A DNA stretch of 24,519 bases, from contig WRHS01000010.1 of assembly GCA_009783135.1 (NCBI GenBank), positions 1 to 24,519 on the forward strand, in the 5' to 3' direction. Under the pieces are notes generated by a model, which saw only the letters and a list, made by a program, of their open reading frames with translations, was not told the origin of the DNA and searched no databases. The stretch comes from Dehalococcoidia bacterium. GTDB taxonomy: Bacteria; Chloroflexota; Dehalococcoidia; Dehalococcoidales; UBA1222. The translations under genes and the position numbers were made by a program. Below, piece after piece: positions 8,428-15,700 of this stretch (the first letter of the stretch is position 1; each line of letters begins with the position of its first letter).

Positions 8428-8483
8428 CAAAGGCGAACCATCCAAAGCAGGAAGTTGTTATGCAGGCATAAGTTTTCGTGGGC

Positions 8484-8517
8484 AAAGAGGCAATTTTTCA
8501 TATGCTGAGCCCTCTTT
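8484..8517 (-). terminator. Weak hairpin at the end of the iron-uptake operon
   Basis: AAAGAGG and CCTCTTT form a perfect 7-bp stem around a 20-base loop, just past the stop of the transporter ATPase. The long loop and the lack of a real T-run on the minus strand make it a weak terminator, so some read-through into miaB is likely. Confidence 0.3.
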
Positions 8518-9284
8518 TAGCGGTAAACAGCATAAAAGCTATCTCCGTTTTCGGCTTTTATAACCTCGGCGTTTACATCAAATACCGCCTTGATGAGCTC
8601 TGGCGTGAGCGTTGTTTTGGCATCCCCCGCGGCGGCAATTTGACCATCTTTCATAACGATTATGTCATCTGCATACTTGATTGCCTGATTCAGGTCATGC
8701 AAGGCCATAACAATGGTAACACCTTTTTCATGGTTTACGCCCGTTACAATTTCCATAATTTCAATCTGAAAATACACATCCAAAAATGTTGTTGGCTCAT
8801 CAAGGAGTAATACTCTGGGCTCCTGCGCCAATGCCAGTGCAAGACAGGCCCTCTGGCGCTCCCCACCGGAAAGCTCACAAATACGGCGGTTTTCAAAACC
8901 CTTGAGACAAGCCTTTTCTATGGAATACTTTATGGCGGCATCGTCAGCCTCGCTCAAATGGTGGAACGGCTTTCTGTGCGGTGTTCTACCAAAAGTTACA
9001 AGCCCCAGCACGGATAGATCGGGAGACATTTCGCTAATCTGATATACGCTCGCCACATATTTTGCAAAATCCCTGGCCTTATACTGCGCGATGTTTTTTC
9101 CGTCCAAACATATCGTGCCGCAGGCGGGATTAAACAGCCTGCTGCATAAGCCCAGAAGTGTACTTTTGCCACAGCCGTTTGGACCCAGTATAGCCGTAAT
9201 CCTGCCGCGCTTGAAAGTGTAGTCAAGGTCCCGCAGTATCAGCTTCTTTTTATCATAGCCAAACGCTACTTTCTCAATCCGCAT
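8517..9284 (-). CDS. ABC transporter ATPase, iron/siderophore/heme/cobalamin type (FecE/FhuC-like)
   Basis: This 255-residue cytoplasmic ATPase powers the FecCD-type permease encoded just upstream. Walker A is GPNGCGKST (about 34-42), the Q-loop sits in SVYQ, the ABC signature is LSGGERQR, Walker B is VLLLDEPTTFLD, and the switch His is in MALHDLNQ. The 'DEPTTFLD' form is typical of the FhuC/FecE/BtuD group. The start ATG 9284 overlaps the permease end by 11 bases and has a TAGGAG ribosome site about nine bases upstream, so translation is coupled to the permease. The family imports iron siderophores, heme or cobalamin, and the sequence alone does not fix the substrate. The NEAT-like genes upstream favour heme or another iron source. 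Confidence 0.9.
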   Translation of the reverse strand: MRIEKVAFGYDKKKLILRDLDYTFKRGRITAILGPNGCGKSTLLGLCSRLFNPACGTICLDGKNIAQYKARDFAKYVASVYQISEMSPDLSVLGLVTFGRTPHRKPFHHLSEADDAAIKYSIEKACLKGFENRRICELSGGERQRACLALALAQEPRVLLLDEPTTFLDVYFQIEIMEIVTGVNHEKGVTIVMALHDLNQAIKYADDIIVMKDGQIAAAGDAKTTLTPELIKAVFDVNAEVIKAENGDSFYAVYR

Positions 9285-10269
9285 AATAGTAAGATCTCCT
9301 AAGCAGCATTATAAATACAATCCCACCGACTACCGTTGCGATAATTCCAACAGGTATTGTCACAGGAGTACCCAGGGCACGACCAAAACAATCCGCTGAT
9401 AGAAGTATTAATCCGCCCAAGACCGCTGAGAGCGGTATCAGGTTATAGTGGTTACCGCCTAAGACTTTTCTTGCGATCAGGGGCGCGAGCAGTCCTAAAA
9501 ATGCCGTAATTCCTACATTTGTCGCAGCAGTTGCCGCAAGGAACACAGCCACCACAATCAGTATAATTTTGGTTTGCAGGACATTTATTCCAAGGCTTGA
9601 GGATATCTTATCCCCAAGTGTCAGCACGTTGCATTTACCAGCCAGTAAAACAGCAGCAAACACACCGGCTATACTCAAAGCCACCGTCGCAATCACCACA
9701 TCCTGCTTGGGTACGGCAAGGCTTCCCACAAGTGATAGAATTACATTGGTCGCGGCAAAATTCTGCATCACGGCTATTGTTAAAATGACTACCATCAACA
9801 CGGCATTTACTGCCGCACCGAGAGCCAAAATCCTGCTTGAGCTCTCCTCACGGGCATAAGAAAGCCAAAACACCAGCGCAAATACTGACATGCCGAAAAT
9901 CACAGCAAGCAGGGGTGACAAAACAATAGATGCCGGCAGGTAAACTGTGGCTATAAGCCCTCCCATAAAACCCGCAGAAGAAACACCGATAATAGCCGGA
10001 TCGGCAAGCTTATTGCGCGTAACCGACTGAAATAAAACGCCTGACACGGCAAGTGCGGCACCGCAGAAAAATGCGACCAGTGTACGCGGCATGTTGACGC
10101 GAATTAGCGTATTGACCGTCAGGTCATCGCCTGTAAACAGACCCTTAACAATCTGGAAGAAGGAAACATCTTTGGATCCGGCCGCTATGGAAACGACAAG
10201 CAAGATAAGCGTTATAACTATACACGCCGTATAGACTATTGCGGTTGTTGCTGCTTTTTTTTTATCCAT
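9274..10269 (-). CDS. FecCD-family ABC permease for iron complexes
   Basis: This integral membrane permease of about 331 residues has about nine to ten hydrophobic helices. Family signatures include RMPRTL-like VNMPRTLVAFFCGAALAVSG, NKLADPAIIGVSSAG (the classical 'NPLADPxxLGxSxGA' loop), and GITAFLGLLAPLIAR near the C-terminus. It forms the channel through which the substrate delivered by the binding protein crosses the membrane. The start ATG 10269 (MDKKKAATT) overlaps the stop of the binding-protein gene by 8 bases. An upstream in-frame ATG at 10308 would overlap more and has no ribosome site. Only one permease gene is present, so the channel should be a homodimer. It belongs to the five-gene operon that starts at 13784. 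Confidence 0.92.
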   Translation of the reverse strand: MDKKKAATTAIVYTACIVITLILLVVSIAAGSKDVSFFQIVKGLFTGDDLTVNTLIRVNMPRTLVAFFCGAALAVSGVLFQSVTRNKLADPAIIGVSSAGFMGGLIATVYLPASIVLSPLLAVIFGMSVFALVFWLSYAREESSSRILALGAAVNAVLMVVILTIAVMQNFAATNVILSLVGSLAVPKQDVVIATVALSIAGVFAAVLLAGKCNVLTLGDKISSSLGINVLQTKIILIVVAVFLAATAATNVGITAFLGLLAPLIARKVLGGNHYNLIPLSAVLGGLILLSADCFGRALGTPVTIPVGIIATVVGGIVFIMLLRRSYYYAD

Positions 10270-11251
10270 TCTTGTATCCGCCAGCATAAGGATTAACCTT
10301 GCCATCAAAAATATCTAAAACATACTGCATGGCAGAAACATAATCAAATTCCGCCACTATGCCGACTACGCTTTCAGGCAAGTAGTAAACGTTGCCATTC
10401 TGGACAGCACTTATTAAGTTCCAAGGTGTCGTATACCAGCAGGAATCGTACATGCTCCAAACCTCAGCCGTATTGCCATGTGCCGTACAAAAAATATAAT
10501 CCGGATTTAAGTTGAGTATAGGAGCCCAGTTATCCGGCTTCAGTAAGGCTTGTTTACCTTGAAGTTCATCGATGACATTGATGGCACCGCAATAGCTTAT
10601 TATACTGCCGGCATAAAACCCGCTTCCGGCTATGGAAATGCTTTGTGTGGGCGTACCAAACGGCGCCCCGAATAACACCATAACCCGCGGCTTGTACTCA
10701 AGTGAGGCTACCTTTTCTAAAATTCCTCTCTCTTTCTGCTCCAACTCAGAGACTATTTCCATCGCTTTGGTCTTTTGGTTAAAATACTCGCCTATTTTGA
10801 CAATGCTGCTCTTCAGTTCCGGCACACCGTTATAATCAAAAAATTTAACCGGTATGCTCAGTGCCTCAAATGACGATTTTATATTGCCGAATGCTTTTTC
10901 TGTCGCATCGCTTATAATCACCTCACTCGGGTTCAAAAGGGCGATTGCCACATAGTCCGGCTCCATAGCCGTTCCGGCATCAATGTATCTGTCTCTATCT
11001 CCGTATTTGGCATCCACTTTATCAAAGTCAACACGTGGTACTCCAGCCACCTCTATCCCCAAACGATGCAAAATTTCCAAGCTTACAGGATCAAGCGCAA
11101 CAACACAACTGCCCACCGGCGGAGGAACAATTCTGGTGCATCCTGTGAAGGGCGCAAGCGGCGTAAGAAACAAAACACAAACGGCAAAGGCACTTATCAA
11201 AGCACCCTTCAATCCGCGTATTGCCGCTTTCATTCCACCTGCAGTTTTCAC
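10262..11251 (-). CDS. Periplasmic-type substrate-binding lipoprotein of the iron/heme ABC transporter
   Basis: This 329-residue protein starts with a basic stretch and a hydrophobic signal ending PFTGC, a loose lipobox with the acylated Cys at about 38. It should be a lipoprotein on the outer face of the membrane. The body has the two-lobe FecB/BtuF/IsdE-type pattern: 'LDPVSLEILHRLGIEVAGVP' near the start of the mature part, 'DAGTAMEPDYVAIALLNPSEVII' in lobe one, a long linking helix, and 'LNLNPDYIFCTAHG' in lobe two. It hands its ligand to the permease encoded next. The start is GTG 11251, which overlaps the previous stop as GTGA and has GGGGT five bases upstream; ATG 11233 is the alternative. 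The ligand could be heme, a siderophore or a corrinoid. The NEAT-like partners favour heme. Confidence 0.87.
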   Translation of the reverse strand: MKTAGGMKAAIRGLKGALISAFAVCVLFLTPLAPFTGCTRIVPPPVGSCVVALDPVSLEILHRLGIEVAGVPRVDFDKVDAKYGDRDRYIDAGTAMEPDYVAIALLNPSEVIISDATEKAFGNIKSSFEALSIPVKFFDYNGVPELKSSIVKIGEYFNQKTKAMEIVSELEQKERGILEKVASLEYKPRVMVLFGAPFGTPTQSISIAGSGFYAGSIISYCGAINVIDELQGKQALLKPDNWAPILNLNPDYIFCTAHGNTAEVWSMYDSCWYTTPWNLISAVQNGNVYYLPESVVGIVAEFDYVSAMQYVLDIFDGKVNPYAGGYKNG

Positions 11252-12801
11252 TTTTTACCCCGTTTACGCAATATTATAACTGCAGCAGCAGCGGCACCTG
11301 CAACAGCAAGACCAACCACAATAATTGCGAGCGTTTTCCAATTATCTGCCGCCTTAATGGTTAAGCTTTGCTCCAAAGTAGCCACATAAGGCGTGCCATC
11401 CTCTACAATCAGCGCAAAGTATTTTACAGTATAAGCACCTGCTTTTTGTGCCGTAAACTGCCCGTCTGCCACACTTATACCCTCACGCTTTGCACCGGTG
11501 CCGGCATAGCTTACGCTGTAGCTTAATGCATAAACTCCATCAAAGGAAACCGCAGCAGGCGGAATCGTTATCCGGGCACCCACGGACTGCACGGCACCAC
11601 CCACTGGCTCATCCGCTTGAATAAACGGCAAAGCCGGCTGAGCCGAAACGTTTGATGCGCCTGTGAAATAGGCGTTCTCCAAATCAACTTTAACGCTAAA
11701 ACTTACAACCGTACTCATCGGGATAATTTTAACCCGCATGAAGAGCTCATCTTTTAGCTGATAACCATCCAGAACAAAAACTGTAGTCGCGTGCAAATTT
11801 ACGCCGACATAGTTCTCCGTAAGCACCAATGCGGCAACTGCGCACCCGCTTTGTTCCATAAACAAGTCTTCCATGTACTGAGCCGCGGTCAGAGTAAAAT
11901 ACAGAAAGTAACTGCCATTGCGTTTTTCAATATCCACGGTACTTGCGCAAGACGCCTGCGCCATGGCCAAACCTGTCGCGCTTTGCCCGCCTATTGTATA
12001 AGCGCAGCGATACATTCCATCCGCATCGCCAATCGGGTTAGAGCGTTTTGCATATACGCTTATGCGCGCTACCCGCTCAACACTTCCGGAAACATATGTT
12101 ATGCCATCTGATGCTATTGTTTGCGGTGATGCAAAAGTAAGCTCATACACGCCGGCTTTATCAAAGGTTATGGCGTTTTCGCTCGTGGTTACAGTCTCAG
12201 CCACTGAACTGCCGGCGGGATAAAAGCTGATTTTGCGCGTTGCCGAAATATCAATATACTGCGTTGTGCCGCCGACGTCCCTGAAGCGGTACACCGGGCG
12301 GCATTCTGGCAAGACCAGTGTGTCACCGACAAACGCGGTTAGCTCATCCGATGTTGTCAAAAACATCTCAAGACCGGTCCATATGGTGTAAGTGAGATCT
12401 GCTCTCTGCGCGCCTTCACCGGCAGAATAGAGCACTTTGTACATGGCGACACGATTTCTGTCGGGTGCCGGAACGTCGCCAATCACCATCTGTCTGCTTG
12501 CAGGCAAGTCGTAATTAACCCAACCTGCGGCACCCAGGTAGCTGACGCTCGTGCTGACCGGAACGTCGGTATTTCCAACCTTTGCCGTAGCTTCCGGAAC
12601 CTGTATCATGCTTCCATAATTTCTTGTGATTTCCGTCGCCATTCCATCAGTTGAAAATGGTGCCGACAGTACTATGATTGCCCTGCCGGCATCGTCATCC
12701 GCTGCATAAGCCGTTTGCGCAATAAAACACGGAAGCGACGGCGCCATAAACGCCGTCGCAATCGCAAAGTACAGAAATGTTATGCAGACTCTTTTTTTCA
12801 T
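11248..12801 (-). CDS. Membrane-anchored surface protein with a NEAT-like domain between Ig-like modules
   Basis: The 517-residue protein has a signal peptide with a probable AYA/A cleavage after about 33, and ends in one membrane helix (about 488-511) with a basic tail RKRGKK, so it stands outside, anchored at its C-terminus. There is no LPXTG motif. Residues about 258-376 look like a NEAT domain: an opening DGMYRCAYTIGG, an Ala-Met in the first loop, then NGSYFLYFTLT, and a closing stretch MSTVVSFSVKVDLENA resembling the last strands of NEAT. About 205-250 (FDKAGVYELTF) and about 440-485 (AQKAGAYTVKYF) look like Ig-like modules. It probably takes ligand from the double-NEAT lipoprotein encoded upstream and passes it to the binding protein downstream. 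The NEAT assignment is by pattern only. It overlaps the next gene by 4 bases and follows the upstream gene by 8. Confidence 0.6.
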   Translation of the reverse strand: MKKRVCITFLYFAIATAFMAPSLPCFIAQTAYAADDDAGRAIIVLSAPFSTDGMATEITRNYGSMIQVPEATAKVGNTDVPVSTSVSYLGAAGWVNYDLPASRQMVIGDVPAPDRNRVAMYKVLYSAGEGAQRADLTYTIWTGLEMFLTTSDELTAFVGDTLVLPECRPVYRFRDVGGTTQYIDISATRKISFYPAGSSVAETVTTSENAITFDKAGVYELTFASPQTIASDGITYVSGSVERVARISVYAKRSNPIGDADGMYRCAYTIGGQSATGLAMAQASCASTVDIEKRNGSYFLYFTLTAAQYMEDLFMEQSGCAVAALVLTENYVGVNLHATTVFVLDGYQLKDELFMRVKIIPMSTVVSFSVKVDLENAYFTGASNVSAQPALPFIQADEPVGGAVQSVGARITIPPAAVSFDGVYALSYSVSYAGTGAKREGISVADGQFTAQKAGAYTVKYFALIVEDGTPYVATLEQSLTIKAADNWKTLAIIVVGLAVAGAAAAAVIILRKRGKK

Positions 12802-12809
12802 AATGCGTT

Positions 12810-13784
12810 TTAAAAGACTGGTTCGCTTGTCGTAACCTCTGCAAGATCAATATCCAAAACTAACCTCAATGAAGCCGTACTTGGGTTCGTGCCATTCAGG
12901 TATGTTACCTGTGACTCTATCATACCAAGGCTTGATAAGTCGGTTGTCGAGAGCATCAATTGTGCACGCTTTACACCCGCCGTCACATCATATCTCAATA
13001 GCACATCGGTAAAGGCATCATCGTCTATGTCTTTGTATTTAAAAGCCGTTATCGCTGTTACATCTATGGTTATAAGAGCAGCCCCGGGAGGCATCGGCGG
13101 CTGTATCTGCCCTGTGATAAAGTAAACACAAAGAGTAATTGACTCAGAGAAGACTTTAACATAAGCATATTCGTAAACAAGCGGCGCCATCATGGATGGC
13201 ACATCATTTGTCGCATGCCACGCCACAACCGGAACCAAATACTCACGCTCAACAAAAGGAAAATCCGGCTCTGACGAGGCCTCAACATTTGATGATACAT
13301 CCAATTTTAGTCTCAGCGTTTTCTCGCCGCTAAATTCCATTTTTAACGTGGTATACTCGCTCAAATCATCCAGCGAGAATTTTACGCTTAGAACGTCAGC
13401 AGCCTTGTCATAAGACCTTTCCACATCTGCATACTCGTCACCACCCAAATATTTGATGTCTTTTATCTCATCAGGGCTTACCGGAATGTTAAAGATGGCG
13501 CCATGTATAAAATACATGGTAACGTCAATATGGTCATCCATAACACTTACATAAGCTTTATCGTACAACAGATCCGCCATCATGGATGCATGGTCTTCGC
13601 TTTCATGCCATGCCGCAGCATCTACGAGGTAGCTTTTGCCGACTTCATAGCCCTCCGGCGGGAATGCATCCGTAGGCTCAGGTTCATCTTTGGGACATGC
13701 TACATTGCATGCCCCCATGACGACCATTATTGTCACCGCTAAAGCAGTTAATACTATCTGTTTGACTGTTTTTTTTGTGAACAT
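12810..13784 (-). CDS. Lipoprotein with two tandem NEAT-like domains, first gene of the uptake operon
   Basis: The 324-residue protein has a lipoprotein signal (VVMGAC, Cys26) and a short Pro/Glu linker. The rest is two homologous domains, about 52-163 and 182-313. Both begin YLV, three residues, AWH, then a D, then SMMA, an L-x-Y, and AYV. Each later shows a 'v.l.Y/F' strand, an 'I...KY' segment, an Asp-rich loop with YD, and a final 'LRLxLDI/V' strand. This is the NEAT fold order, with SMM at the place of the heme-contacting 3-10 helix. The usual Tyr-x3-Tyr of the heme-binding strand is not visible in either copy. The start ATG 13784 has AAGGTG upstream. It would be the outermost capture protein of the ABC system downstream, probably for heme or another porphyrin-like or iron ligand. 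Function is inferred. Confidence 0.6.
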   Translation of the reverse strand: MFTKKTVKQIVLTALAVTIMVVMGACNVACPKDEPEPTDAFPPEGYEVGKSYLVDAAAWHESEDHASMMADLLYDKAYVSVMDDHIDVTMYFIHGAIFNIPVSPDEIKDIKYLGGDEYADVERSYDKAADVLSVKFSLDDLSEYTTLKMEFSGEKTLRLKLDVSSNVEASSEPDFPFVEREYLVPVVAWHATNDVPSMMAPLVYEYAYVKVFSESITLCVYFITGQIQPPMPPGAALITIDVTAITAFKYKDIDDDAFTDVLLRYDVTAGVKRAQLMLSTTDLSSLGMIESQVTYLNGTNPSTASLRLVLDIDLAEVTTSEPVF

Positions 13785-13880
13785 GCTACACCTTTACCAA
13801 ACCACATTTTGAACCGCACATTTATGCTGGACATGGCGCTTTTCGGCATTTTTCAAGATAACTCTACAGCATATCCTTGC

Positions 13881-13889
13881 ATTATATCA
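13881..13889 (-). promoter_or_regulatory. Extended -10 promoter of the NEAT/ABC uptake operon
   Basis: On the minus strand the sequence reads TGATATAAT, a perfect TATAAT (13886-13881) with the TGn extension. No recognisable -35 lies 16-18 bases upstream. The 5' leader would be about 90 bases before ATG 13784. No perfect Fur or DtxR box was seen next to it. Confidence 0.55.
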
Positions 13890-13899
13890 TACTTTCTCG

Positions 13900-14091
13900 C
13901 CACCTCGTATTTGGCGTTCGTTTGATGTCGATGACAAGAAAAACAAACTCATCAAAGAACATCATGGCGATAATCGCAAAAGTTGCCTTGATAGCAGCAT
14001 AGGCTTAACGCTGATACACCATCTCTCTGCAAAATGCGATGAGCATTCACTCGGGACAATATTGATAAATGCCGTGAAAACAGCGACTTAA
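13900..14091 (+). other. Open-frame remnant, possibly a decayed gene
   Basis: Between the divergent uptake operon and the ATPase gene, the + strand is open in one frame up to a TAA at 14089-14091. It reads FDVDDKKNKLIKEHH, then HGDNRKSCLDSSIGLTLIH, and ends INAVKTAT. No start codon or ribosome site belongs to it, and I do not recognise a family. It may be the tail of a lost gene or chance. Its last codons form the first unit of the tandem repeat described next. Apart from this, the operon promoter and the repeats, I see nothing in 13785-14180. Confidence 0.25.
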
Positions 14092-14132
14092 GCCCGTGAA
14101 AACAGCGACTTAAGCCCGTGAAAACAGCGACT
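14072..14132 (+). repeat. 22-bp tandem direct repeat, about 2.8 copies, upstream of the AAA ATPase
   Basis: The unit begins CCGTGAAAACAGCGACT and continues TAAGC. Copies begin at 14072, 14094 and 14116. Copies 1 and 2 are identical for the full 22 bases; copy 3 matches for 17 bases and then runs into the ATPase promoter. Each full unit contains the micro-frame GTG AAA ACA GCG ACT TAA. The last GCGACT (14127-14132) lies 17 bases before the TATATT of the next promoter, so the array covers the -35 region and could be a regulator-binding array. Confidence 0.85.
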
Positions 14133-14155
14133 TTTCTGCTGAATTATGGTATATT
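14127..14155 (+). promoter_or_regulatory. Promoter of the AAA/DUF4143 ATPase gene
   Basis: TATATT (14150-14155) carries the TGn extension (TGG at 14147-14149) and has GCGACT, the end of the third tandem repeat, 17 bases upstream as a partial -35 (GAC shared). The leader to ATG 14181 would be about 20 bases. Confidence 0.5.
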
Positions 14156-14180
14156 CATACTTATTGGAGGCTTGAATAAC

Positions 14181-15431
14181 ATGGATTTAATTAGAAGAAA
14201 TGTTGAGACACTTGTCAGAGAAACGCTTAATGATACGCCGGTTACGGTGATACAAGGTGCCAGACAAGTCGGTAAATCAACACTTGCATCAATGATAGCT
14301 CGCGATATGGACAGCGAAAGCGTTACGATGGATTCTGATACAGCACTAACAGCAGCGGAAGAGAATCCATATGAGTTCGTCTCGCAGTTCCATGACAGGC
14401 TTTTGGTTATTGATGAGATTCAAAAATGCCCCGAACTGCTAAATGCCATGAAACTATCTGTTGACAACAAAAGAAAGCCCGGAAGATTTTTAATTACCGG
14501 CTCTGCAAATATCCTTCATCTAAAAGGCGCCAACGAATCTCTTGCCGGTCGGGCGGAAACAATAGTTTTGCAGCCATTCAGCACCGGAGAAATCAAAGGG
14601 ATAAAAGAGGATTTTGTGGCAATGCTTATGCGCAGTGATACATTGGAAAATTTGAGAACAGCAATGCCAATGTCACGGGCTGACTACGCGAGGCTAGTTG
14701 AAAACGGCGGATATCCGGATGCCTATACTCGCACAGAGAAGCGACGCAGAGCATATTTTAAGAATTATATTTCACGTGTTCTTGACCATGACGCAGACGA
14801 ACTTTCAGGGCTGGCGCATCTTGACCGGCTCAAAACAATACATGCTATGCTTGCCGGAAACACATCAAAAATATATGTAAGGGCTAACTTGTCCCAATTA
14901 GTGGGGATACCTGAGAGTAGTCTAAATGGTTATATTCGCTTACTTGAAGACTTATGCCTAATTCATTCCATACCTGCTTGGGGGAAAAACTACTTTAGGA
15001 GAGCAATCAGCAAGCCTAAAATTATTATGTCTGATACAGGACTTGTATGCGCGCTACATGGAATAAGCGCAAATTTTATTGCCAATATAGAAAATGGAAA
15101 CGATTTTGGCCCACTTCTTGAAACATTTGTTATCGCAGAAATTGAAAAACAAAAAGTATGGTCTGAGTACGACTATTCGTTGTTTCATTACAGGGATACC
15201 GACAAAAAAGAGGTCGACCTCGTGCTTGAGTTGGCTGACGGAAGTGTTATAGCAATTGAGATAAAATCATCAAGTTCGTTTTCGCAGGAAGATTTCACCG
15301 GTATTAAATTGCTCAGAGACAAACTTGGCACGCGCTTCCACTGTGGGATAGTGCTTTATACTGGAACGGAAGCGTTCTCTCTCGGAGACAGATTATTTAC
15401 GGCGCCAATCAGTGCCATTTGGCAGCAATAA
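14181..15431 (+). CDS. AAA ATPase with C-terminal DUF4143 nuclease-like domain
   Basis: The 416-residue cytosolic protein begins MDLIRRNVETLV. The AAA_14 ATPase domain has Walker A GARQVGKST (about 26-34), Walker B LLVIDEIQ (about 80-87), and the sensor-like FLITGSAN. A winged-helix-like middle (about 215-265) follows. The C-terminal DUF4143 part has the PD-(D/E)xK-like pattern EVDLVLELADG, then IAIEIKSS, with the Asp, Glu and Lys in order. The family is widespread, often multi-copy and mobile, and its role is unknown; defence or regulatory roles are guesses. The start is ATG 14181, with GGAGG at 14166-14170. The longer GTG start at 14118 falls inside the tandem repeat and is rejected. It stands alone between two promoters. 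Confidence 0.88.
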   Translation: MDLIRRNVETLVRETLNDTPVTVIQGARQVGKSTLASMIARDMDSESVTMDSDTALTAAEENPYEFVSQFHDRLLVIDEIQKCPELLNAMKLSVDNKRKPGRFLITGSANILHLKGANESLAGRAETIVLQPFSTGEIKGIKEDFVAMLMRSDTLENLRTAMPMSRADYARLVENGGYPDAYTRTEKRRRAYFKNYISRVLDHDADELSGLAHLDRLKTIHAMLAGNTSKIYVRANLSQLVGIPESSLNGYIRLLEDLCLIHSIPAWGKNYFRRAISKPKIIMSDTGLVCALHGISANFIANIENGNDFGPLLETFVIAEIEKQKVWSEYDYSLFHYRDTDKKEVDLVLELADGSVIAIEIKSSSSFSQEDFTGIKLLRDKLGTRFHCGIVLYTGTEAFSLGDRLFTAPISAIWQQ

Positions 15432-15541
15432 AGCAAGTTAGGGTAAATCATCTTTAATTTCTTGGATAGCTCTTGTTTTGTGCCTGATTATCCTACAATT
15501 ATCTGCTAAGTTGAAATACACTAATTAATTATGTGTGTACA

Positions 15542-15550
15542 TGGTATAAT
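15542..15550 (+). promoter_or_regulatory. Extended -10 promoter of secA
   Basis: TGGTATAAT is a perfect extended -10 with no good -35. It gives secA a leader of about 140 bases. That leader contains two small hairpins: CAGAT/ATCTG with a 3-base loop near 15598-15610, and ACCGC/GCGGT with a CACA loop at 15667-15680, close to the ribosome site. A role in translational control of secA is possible but unproven. Confidence 0.55.
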
Positions 15551-15700
15551 ATCGGGATAACAGCAATCAGAACATCAAGTCAGAATAGTACACATTCAGA
15601 TCCTATCTGGTGCAAGAAATTTTGAATTGAAACTCTTGAGAGAAAATAACAGTAGTCGAAAGCATAACCGCCACAGCGGTAGATAATCGAGGCAAAACAT

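Noticed and set aside
13861..13900. Fur box at the NEAT operon promoter
   Set aside because: The AT-rich stretch contains two GATAT direct copies but no good inverted repeat; only the extended -10 is supported.
14072..14132. CRISPR array
   Set aside because: The 22-bp copies are directly adjacent, with no unique spacers, and no cas genes are near.
14118..14180. GTG start at 14118 for the AAA ATPase
   Set aside because: It is the third copy of the tandem repeat and overlaps the promoter; ATG 14181 has a ribosome site and the family's normal N-terminus.
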